In this document: piece after piece, positions 14,929-20,005 of the stretch
Layout of the letters: each line of letters begins with the position of its first letter
Position numbering within the stretch: position 1 is the first letter of the stretch
Origin: Anaerolineae bacterium
Lineage (GTDB): Bacteria > Chloroflexota > Anaerolineae > 4572-78 > J111
Assembly (NCBI GenBank): GCA_020433835.1
Contig: JAGRBY010000060.1
Location: 1 to 20,005, forward strand
Direction of reading: 5' to 3'
DNA: 20,005 bases
The notes under the pieces: generated by a model
What the model was told of the DNA's origin: nothing
Database searches by the model: none
What the model saw: the letters and a program-made list of their open reading frames with translations, nothing else
Position numbers and translations under genes: made by a program

Positions 14929-15025
14929 ATATGACTTACGCAGTTGGGCGAACGAACAAGGTGACAGCCACTTTTTGATTGACGCTGCCAAGTGACTGTC
15001 ACCTTTTGAACTGCGTAACTCATAT
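14929..15025. mobile_element. 97-bp MITE-like inverted-repeat element
   Basis: Terminal arms ATATGACTTACGCAGTT (14929-14945) and AACTGCGTAACTCATAT (15009-15025) match as inverted repeats with one mismatch over 17 bp. Inside them a second inverted pair, AAGGTGACAGCCACTT (14958-14973) and AAGTGACTGTCACCTT (14990-15005), also has one mismatch. The element is flanked on both sides by CCTC (14925-14928 and 15026-15029), a possible 4-bp target duplication. It has no coding capacity, so it would need a transposase from elsewhere. It ends 6 bp from the stop of the next gene and may also serve as its terminator. Confidence 0.55.
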
Positions 15026-15031
15026 CCTCAT

Positions 15032-17491
15032 TTATCTAAAAATAACCGGCAGGTAAACCCCTTGGTCCTCAGCCAGAGGCGGGACCAGAAGCCCAACATT
15101 GTCAATCCAGGCCGTCGAACCGTCCCAGAGATCTACGGGGGTCGAAAATTTAAAGGTTAGCGTGGTCACTTTGCCCAAAAGCGACTCCGGTAGCGGAATT
15201 TCTTGCGCGATGAAGTCGCTGTCCTCGTCGCTTTCAGCCAGGGTATAGGTAGCCATCGTTTGATCGCCTAACTGCACAACCAATGTATCAGGTGTGCCGG
15301 ACGGACCATCCTGGCGGCGCAGCGCAAACACAAGCGCCGTGGCATTGGCCGGGATGTAAAAGCGATTATGGGTATGAAAGGTATTGCTCCAATCAAGAAT
15401 CATGTAAGCGCTGCTGTTGGGTTGGTCAAAATGGCCTTCTCCGCCGCCGCCGTGATAAGACCAGCCGGGTTGGGGGCAGACATTTTCGATGGTGTTGCAA
15501 ATTAAGGGAATGGGATCGTAGCGCAGCGTGTTGTAATGTTCAAAATCCCCATTGGCAACCTCCGCAGTCAGCCAATCTGGGGACCAGCGGCCCTGGATAA
15601 TTTGCTGGTCGGTTAAGACTAATTCTTCCAGCCCCAGCGCGTTTGGCAGCCCCGTGATAACATCGACAATTTGGGGGCTGCTAAAGGTGTGGATCTGTGC
15701 GGTGTAAAAGTTGGGATCCAAACGCGGCGCTGCTTGCTCGATACGGCTGAAGGCGTAACCGGTTTGAGCAAAATCGGGCGGTGCAATCGGAGGGAGACAG
15801 TCGGTCGGGTTACTGCCGCTAATTGTAGCCCGGTAGAAGCAGACCCAAACGTAACTGTGATCGCCTACCACATCGTCAAATGGGTAGTCGTCGGCGTTGG
15901 GTAGTTCGTCGAGTAAGGGGTAGTTGTATGCGCCGGGAATAGGCCGGCCGCTCGGTACCACTTCAATCCAGCCGGCTTTGCCTCGCGTCTGGTAATAGGC
16001 ATCGGCAAAGGCAACATTATTCCAAACCGCAGCCCCGTAGGCGGCAGGTTGCCCCAAATCGAACAGATGCTGTGCGCCGTCAAAGGTCAATCCTTCATCA
16101 AAATCATGCGGATCGAGGTAGGTAACGTGATCGACCGGGATGTTGAAGCGGGCCAGCCGCTCGACAACTTCGCTGGTAACGGCGGTGCCGAAGCTGTGGG
16201 CAATAAAATGTAGCGGCGGATTGTCTGTGGCCGTCGGGTCGATGAGGTTGATGTCGATTAACAGGCTAAACAAGGCATCCCCGGCAGCTTCGCCCCAGCC
16301 GGTTGAAGCCTCGTTCGACTCGGCGGCCCAGTCGAACAGCAAGACGACTTCGTTCAACCCTTTTTGGCCGGCGGCCGCCGCGTTGCAATCGTTGGTACAG
16401 GAATCAAAGAAATCATTGCCGTTGCCGTCGACATCGTAATCGATCAGCCAGCCGCCGGCCTTGTTGTGAATATCGGCGGCCAACGGTTGGAGGCTATCCC
16501 CGTCGCTGTCGCTTAACTGCCGGCCATGGGTAACCACCGTGATGCCGCTGATGGACTTATTCGCCAGTTTATCGCCGATGTCGTCGACGGCAAACGCGCC
16601 AATTGATGTCAACGCAAACTCCCAAACCCGAACCTGGCCGGTAGCCGGTTCCCAATCCAAAAGGTGGTTGCTGCCCAGGCTCAGCAGTTGGTGCCCCGGA
16701 TCAATCGCGTCCCACGTGCCCTCGATTACGGGCCTGCCAACCAGTGGATTATCGCTGCCGGTTATCATCGGATCATAGCGCCAGATGCGATAATCGCCGG
16801 TGGCCGGTTCCCAATCCAAGATGCGGCGGTAGCCGAGATAGACCAGTTCGTGATCGGCGGGAATATCGGGCCAACGACCTTCAGCTATGAGCGTACCGGG
16901 GAAGGGCGCGTTCGGTTCGGCATTGGTTGGATCGTACTGCCACAGTTGGTAGCGACCGGTGGCCGGTTCCCAATCCAATACCCGATCATCGCCCATGTAA
17001 ATCAGGCGGCGTTGGCCGGTTGTGCTTCGCAGCGTTCCCGCTTCTGTTGTTTGCAGCGAGAGGAGATCGGTGCGCCGGGTGGTGTTCAAGCGATAGTGTT
17101 GGACTTTGTATTGGCCGGTTGCCCTCTGCCAGTTCAGGATACGGGCATCGCCCAGAAAGGTCAATGTCTGGTCGGGTGCTGAGTCCGGCAGCGTCCCTGC
17201 GGTCAAGCGCTGGTCAGGAAAGGTATCGATGGGGGTGGAGAAGGTGGGATCAAAGCGCCACATTTGGTAGTGATTGGAGAGCGCGTCCCAACTCAGAAGG
17301 CGATTGGTGCCAAGGTACGTTAATTGCGTGGTAGGGGTAAGATCATCCCAGGTATCTTCTTTTATCAGCGTGCCGGGGAATGAGACGGTTTCGGTTTGGG
17401 CCAGGGCTGATGCGGAAGGGAGGAATATCAAGACCAATAGGAGAAATAAAGGATAGTAGTAATATTTGAGAAGATAGCCTGGTTTTATGAT
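15032..17491 (-). CDS. Secreted protein with five beta-repeat modules and a lipase-fold domain
   Basis: Numbered from the TTG at 17437 (801 aa). Residues about 18-285 are five ~45-55-aa repeats built on LTYLGxxRILDWEPATGxYRIWRYDP, a probable beta-propeller or beta-sandwich. Residues about 298-535 form an alpha/beta hydrolase fold: VVTHGRQ, an acidic loop DYDVDGNGND (333-342) that could bind calcium, HFIAHSFGT with Ser415, TYLDPHD with Asp442 and GDHSYVW with His527. The C-terminus is a beta-rich domain ending GVYLPVIFR, a tail I associate with secreted Chloroflexota proteins. The TTG start would leave only a truncated signal peptide. Reading upstream in frame gives IIKPGYLLKYYYYPLFLLL, a complete signal peptide ending ASALA, behind the SD GGGGAG (17506-17501). 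The likely start is therefore a non-standard ATC at 17491 or ATA at 17488. The substrate is unknown. Confidence 0.7.
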   Translation of the reverse strand: MIKPGYLLKYYYYPLFLLLVLIFLPSASALAQTETVSFPGTLIKEDTWDDLTPTTQLTYLGTNRLLSWDALSNHYQMWRFDPTFSTPIDTFPDQRLTAGTLPDSAPDQTLTFLGDARILNWQRATGQYKVQHYRLNTTRRTDLLSLQTTEAGTLRSTTGQRRLIYMGDDRVLDWEPATGRYQLWQYDPTNAEPNAPFPGTLIAEGRWPDIPADHELVYLGYRRILDWEPATGDYRIWRYDPMITGSDNPLVGRPVIEGTWDAIDPGHQLLSLGSNHLLDWEPATGQVRVWEFALTSIGAFAVDDIGDKLANKSISGITVVTHGRQLSDSDGDSLQPLAADIHNKAGGWLIDYDVDGNGNDFFDSCTNDCNAAAAGQKGLNEVVLLFDWAAESNEASTGWGEAAGDALFSLLIDINLIDPTATDNPPLHFIAHSFGTAVTSEVVERLARFNIPVDHVTYLDPHDFDEGLTFDGAQHLFDLGQPAAYGAAVWNNVAFADAYYQTRGKAGWIEVVPSGRPIPGAYNYPLLDELPNADDYPFDDVVGDHSYVWVCFYRATISGSNPTDCLPPIAPPDFAQTGYAFSRIEQAAPRLDPNFYTAQIHTFSSPQIVDVITGLPNALGLEELVLTDQQIIQGRWSPDWLTAEVANGDFEHYNTLRYDPIPLICNTIENVCPQPGWSYHGGGGEGHFDQPNSSAYMILDWSNTFHTHNRFYIPANATALVFALRRQDGPSGTPDTLVVQLGDQTMATYTLAESDEDSDFIAQEIPLPESLLGKVTTLTFKFSTPVDLWDGSTAWIDNVGLLVPPLAEDQGVYLPVIFR

Positions 17492-17500
17492 TGTTATTCT

Positions 17501-17506
17501 CTCCCC
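17501..17506 (-). promoter_or_regulatory. Shine-Dalgarno that points to a non-standard start codon
   Basis: GGGGAG on the minus strand lies 9 nt before an in-frame ATC (17491) and 12 nt before ATA (17488). No ATG, GTG or TTG occurs in the frame between this site and the TTG at 17437, which is 63 nt away and inside the hydrophobic core of the signal peptide. Confidence 0.5.
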
Positions 17507-17560
17507 TGGTTAAAAGTAATGTGCTATCTTAATTATATTTTGGTTAAGTGATAGAAGACT

Positions 17561-17974
17561 CTATAGAAAGTTTGATGAGGTGATAACGTCTAGCCCGGCA
17601 ACTCTAGAAAAATGTCGTTCATTGTCTGTTAATAGAGGCATTTGATGCTCTAGGCAGATTGAAGCAATGAGGATATCTTTAACCCCAATATCTTGGTTAT
17701 TCCCAATCAACTCAGCGTGTAATGTTGCTGCCCGATGAGCTGCCGCTTCATCAAAAGATAGGGTCGAAAATATCTTTAATAAATCATGCTCACCGATTGT
17801 TCTTTTTGCTCTTGCTACGCCAAAGAGTAGTTCGTAAACTGTGATAGAGGTTATATAACATGGCTTGGATTTGACTGCTTTTTCAAGCGCAGAAGCACCT
17901 GGCTCTCGTCCCTTGAGAAAAGCAATGAGGATATTCGTATCTAGACAGAGGGGGGTATTGTCCATGATTGCCAA
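17561..17974 (-). CDS. vapC: VapC-type PIN-domain ribonuclease toxin
   Basis: This 137-aa protein has the acidic PIN-domain site: Asp12 in CLDTNILIA, Glu48 in VYELLFG, Asp100 in GVKDILIA and Asp117 in LLTDNERHF. VapC toxins are Mg-dependent endonucleases that cut tRNA or rRNA and are held inactive by the paired antitoxin. Its length is typical. The start may be TTG 17974 or ATG 17965 (giving MDNTPLCLDTN); neither has a strong SD, and both lie within the end of the antitoxin gene, so translation is probably coupled to it. All four catalytic acids are present, so it is likely active. The cut site in RNA cannot be predicted. Confidence 0.88.
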   Translation of the reverse strand: MAIMDNTPLCLDTNILIAFLKGREPGASALEKAVKSKPCYITSITVYELLFGVARAKRTIGEHDLLKIFSTLSFDEAAAHRAATLHAELIGNNQDIGVKDILIASICLEHQMPLLTDNERHFSRVAGLDVITSSNFL

Positions 17975-18186
17975 TCTTTATCTAAATAGTCAAGGGCTTC
18001 ATCAAAAGCCTCGTCATCCTTTAGCACGCCGCGCAGTGCCAAAAATTTATCAAGCGGAGCGATGCGCAACGTTGCTCCTTCTACAAAGGCCTTGATTTCA
18101 TCCCCTTCCTTCAAATTCAGGCTTTCCATTAACCACGCCGGTAGAGAAATTACGGCCTCATCCGAACTTTTTGTGACGGTAGTCAT
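17941..18186 (-). CDS. vapB: VapB-type AbrB/SpoVT-fold antitoxin
   Basis: This 81-aa protein has an N-terminal swapped-hairpin AbrB DNA-binding domain (AVISLPAWLMESLNLKEGDEIKAFVEGATLRIAP) and an acidic C-terminal tail (KDDEAFDEALDYLDKDWQSW) of the kind that wraps the PIN toxin. The gene precedes vapC and overlaps it by 25-34 bp. The start ATG at 18186 has AAGGA about 8 nt upstream. Such antitoxins repress their own operon with the toxin as corepressor. Confidence 0.87.
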   Translation of the reverse strand: MTTVTKSSDEAVISLPAWLMESLNLKEGDEIKAFVEGATLRIAPLDKFLALRGVLKDDEAFDEALDYLDKDWQSWTIPPSV

Positions 18187-18213
18187 TCGTAGGATCCTTT
18201 CAACATTGTGACC

Positions 18214-18239
18214 ATACTCAAGTAATAGTCAGTATACCA
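18214..18239 (-). promoter_or_regulatory. Extended -10 promoter and possible operator of vapBC
   Basis: On the minus strand TGG-TATACT (18239-18231) is an extended -10 box without a good -35. ATACT (18218-18214 region) and its inverted partner at 18231-18235 form a 5-bp inverted repeat spanning the expected start site, as expected for an autorepressed antitoxin operator. The start codon is about 45 nt downstream. Confidence 0.45.
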
Positions 18240-18315
18240 CAAAAAAGAAATGGGAGTCGAGCAAATGAGGCCCAAGGTTTCGAAAAATAAACCATCTTCT
18301 AAAAAAGGTGGATGT

Positions 18316-18341
18316 GTGGGACAAACTTAAGTTTGTCCTAC
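18316..18341. repeat. 26-nt palindrome, copy 2
   Basis: Same sequence as 14854-14879 except for one base near the left end (GTGGGAC for GTAGGAC). It lies 20 bp after the M42 peptidase stop on that gene's strand and could form its 3'-end hairpin. The rest of 18242-18360 shows no gene. Confidence 0.8.
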
Positions 18342-18360
18342 GTTACTACGCTCATAAAGT

Positions 18361-19398
18361 TTACAGACCCTCACGCACAAAAGCGCCAAGCCAGCTTACC
18401 AGCGCTTCGATGTCATCGAGGTGCGCCGTTTCAAAGGGCGTATGGGTGTAGCGCGTGGCGAAAGCGACCAGCGCGGTGGGGATATCGGCTCGCATAAAGG
18501 CCACGCCGTCGCTGCCGAAGGAGCCGAACACCGCGTGTTGTAGCGGAATGTCGGCCGTAGCCGCGACTTGCTCCAGCTTAGTAATAAGGCTGTGATCGTA
18601 ATGCACCAGCGAGTCTTTATGGATCAACACCGGCCCCGCGCCCAGCCGCAGTGGCATATCACGCTCGGCCACGCCGGGGATATCACCGGCCATGCCGATT
18701 TCGACGGCAATGGCTGCGTCGAAGTGCTCGTGCGCTACTAAGGCCGATGCGCCGATCACGCCGATCTCTTCCTGGACGGTGCAGGCCAGGGTCAAGTTGC
18801 AGCCCAGGTCATCAGGCGACACCCGGTTGAGCAGTTCGGTCAGGATAGCCAAACAGGCCCGATCATCGAGCGCTTTGCCGACGACGTGGCGACCAAACTG
18901 CTCGGTGGTGGCGTCCCAGATGATGCGCGTGCCGGGTGTAACGCCGCGCTCCAGCAGTTCATCGCGGGACAGTCCGGTATCGACCCAAAAGTCATTCCAA
19001 TTGAGTTCGTGGGGTTCGGGTAGAGCTATGGTCGCCAAATGACCGGTGGCGGCGGCAATGACGCCCGGTAACTCGCCGGAGCGGGCCAACACCCGCACCC
19101 GCTGGCCGATGGTGAAGGCGTTGCGGAAGCTGGTGGTTCGCTGCCAACCTTGGCCGTTGGCTAGCCACAGAAAGCCGTCGGGGTCGATGGAGCGCACCAG
19201 GTAGCACAACTCATCGGCGTGGGCGGCCAGCAGCACTTTCGGCCCTTCGCCACCTACGCGGGCCAAGACGTTGCCCAGGCGCGTGCGCTCGGTGGTCGCG
19301 CCGGCCTCCTGCCACAGTGCCTCGACTTTATCGAGGACGATGCTTTCCTGGCCGACCGGCCCGGTGAGTTCGGTTAATGTTTTGATGAGATTGAACAT
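18361..19398 (-). CDS. M42-family metallo-aminopeptidase
   Basis: This 345-aa protein matches the M42 (PepA/glutamyl aminopeptidase/endoglucanase M-like) family, cytoplasmic enzymes that form tetrahedral dodecamers and remove N-terminal residues from peptides. The two-metal site is visible: His60 and Asp62 in LLAAHADE, Asp178/179 in GKALDDR, Glu210 (general base) and Glu211 in VQEEIG, Glu233 in AVEIG, and His319 in RYTHTPFE. At position 233 the family usually has Asp; Glu here is conservative. FGSDGVA (about 294-300) is the usual glycine-rich loop. The start ATG 19398 has GAGG 7 nt upstream. The gene is probably monocistronic, with paired palindromes just upstream and a 26-nt palindrome just downstream. 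Peptide preference cannot be read from the sequence. Confidence 0.9.
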   Translation of the reverse strand: MFNLIKTLTELTGPVGQESIVLDKVEALWQEAGATTERTRLGNVLARVGGEGPKVLLAAHADELCYLVRSIDPDGFLWLANGQGWQRTTSFRNAFTIGQRVRVLARSGELPGVIAAATGHLATIALPEPHELNWNDFWVDTGLSRDELLERGVTPGTRIIWDATTEQFGRHVVGKALDDRACLAILTELLNRVSPDDLGCNLTLACTVQEEIGVIGASALVAHEHFDAAIAVEIGMAGDIPGVAERDMPLRLGAGPVLIHKDSLVHYDHSLITKLEQVAATADIPLQHAVFGSFGSDGVAFMRADIPTALVAFATRYTHTPFETAHLDDIEALVSWLGAFVREGL

Positions 19399-19425
19399 GG
19401 GTGTACCTCTTAATGTTGGTTATCT

Positions 19426-19483
19426 GGAGCGTCAAAGTTACCTTTGACCTGGCTGTGAATGACAAAGCAAGCTTTGTCGCTCC
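19426..19483. repeat. Pair of inverted palindromic hairpins upstream of the M42 gene
   Basis: The segment 19426-19448 (starting GGAGCGTCAAAG) and the reverse complement of 19461-19483 (starting GGAGCGACAAAG) agree except at a few positions, and each half is itself palindromic: GTCAAAG-TTAC-CTTTGAC and GACAAAGC-AA-GCTTTGTC. The spacer is 12 nt. The structure could fold as two hairpins or one long stem. It lies in the leader or promoter region of the M42 gene. Confidence 0.65.
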
Positions 19484-19497
19484 ATTATAGATGCAAA

Positions 19498-19531
19498 AAT
19501 GGCGTAACGATTGTTTCGTGGTTACGCCATT
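19498..19531 (-). terminator. Intrinsic terminator of the dehydrogenase gene
   Basis: Perfect 11-bp arms AATGGCGTAAC (19498-19508) and GTTACGCCATT (19521-19531) flank a 12-nt loop. On the minus strand the stem is followed by a T-run (TTTTTGC, partly in the stem end), 40 bp after the dehydrogenase stop. Confidence 0.72.
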
Positions 19532-19570
19532 CATTTTTAATAAGCTCGCAATAAGCGTAAGCCTATTGTT

Positions 19571-20005
19571 TTAATTGTCAAACACAATCACCGAGCGCAG
19601 CGTTTCGCCCCGCTTCATGGCGTCGAAAGCGGCTTCGGTTTCTTCTAATGCGATGGTGCGGCTGACCAACCCATCGAGATCGAGTTTGCCTTGCTGGTAC
19701 CAGTCGGCCAGAATGGGGAAGTCGCGGGCCGGGATGCAGTTGCCGTACCAGGAGACGGTTAAGCTGCCGCCCAGATCGAACAACTTTTGCAGTTCTATAT
19801 TGAGCCGGGGGCCGGGGCCGGGCACGCCAATCAAGACGCAGGTGCCGGCCAGATCGCGACAGAAGAGCGCTTGCTCCAAAGTTTTGGATAACCCGACCGC
19901 CTCAAAAGAGTAGTTGACGCCGTTGCCACCGGTTAAACGCTTAATCTCTGCCACCGCATCGACCTCACTGGCGTTGACGGTGTGGGTTGCGCCGAATTCT
20001 TTAGC
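19571..20005 (-). CDS. Zinc-type (MDR) alcohol dehydrogenase, C-terminal part
   Basis: The frame is open to the window edge, so only the last 144 residues are present (AKEFGATHTVNASEVDAVAEIK onward, beginning in the cofactor domain). The segment GGNGVNYSFEAVG, followed by CVLIGVPGPG and the C-terminal substrate-domain return LDGLVSRTIALEETEAAFDAMKRGETLRSVIVF, matches class III-like/NDMA-type alcohol dehydrogenases of the medium-chain family, which oxidise alcohols or formaldehyde adducts with NAD. The catalytic zinc ligands and the Rossmann GxGxxG lie in the missing part, so the exact enzyme cannot be named. The GTG at 19954 is an internal codon, not the start. A clear terminator follows the gene. 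Confidence 0.85.
   Translation of the reverse strand, partial: AKEFGATHTVNASEVDAVAEIKRLTGGNGVNYSFEAVGLSKTLEQALFCRDLAGTCVLIGVPGPGPRLNIELQKLFDLGGSLTVSWYGNCIPARDFPILADWYQQGKLDLDGLVSRTIALEETEAAFDAMKRGETLRSVIVFDN

Noticed and set aside
1..20005. tRNA, rRNA, riboswitch or prophage genes
   Set aside because: No cloverleaf, conserved rRNA stretch, riboswitch core or phage/transposase protein could be recognised by reading both strands.

Overview
The window looks like a chromosomal segment of a bacterium from the phylum Chloroflexota (Anaerolineae-like). This is inferred from gene style, not from a marker gene: a BTAD/STAND/TPR regulator, an AAA ATPase fused to an OmpR-type winged helix, soluble GAF histidine kinases with an 'HR..N' H-box, a TIR-receiver fusion, a secreted protein ending in YLPVIFR, and many short intergenic palindromes. 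No rRNA, tRNA, CRISPR array, transposase or phage gene was seen.

Layout. (1) 1-7089, mostly minus strand: an esterase/lipase-type hydrolase translationally coupled to a small membrane protein; a 30-aa single-helix protein on the plus strand (1442-1534) followed by an 18-bp perfect hairpin; an AAA ATPase with a C-terminal PhoB-like DNA-binding domain; PhoU; and a 1018-aa SARP/BTAD-type regulator. (2) 7440-14145, plus strand: a YceI-like protein with its own extended -10 promoter and a strong terminator; an alpha/beta hydrolase; then a signalling cluster of a soluble GAF histidine kinase, a response regulator whose output domain looks like a degenerate GGDEF, a TIR-receiver fusion, and a polytopic membrane protein with conserved-looking histidines. 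(3) 14146-15031: a non-coding repeat district with a 42-bp-period array, hairpins, a 26-nt palindrome whose near-identical partner lies at 18316, and a 97-bp MITE-like element. (4) 15032-20005, minus strand: a secreted repeat-plus-lipase-fold protein whose signal peptide seems to start at a non-standard codon; a VapBC-type toxin-antitoxin pair; an M42 aminopeptidase; and the C-terminal part of a zinc-type alcohol dehydrogenase cut by the window edge.

The best candidate for an undescribed system is the cluster at 9120-14145. A kinase with no membrane segment is followed 13 nt later by a receiver/degenerate-GGDEF protein, then by a protein that places a TIR (NADase/adaptor fold) domain under a phospho-acceptor receiver domain, then by a membrane protein 19 nt further on. 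The sequence supports the domain calls. That phosphorylation gates TIR activity, and that the four genes act together, is inference.

Several starts were moved from the longest reading frame to the Shine-Dalgarno-supported codon (phoU 3930, hydrolase 8208, kinase 9120, regulator TTG 10885, TIR-REC 12132).
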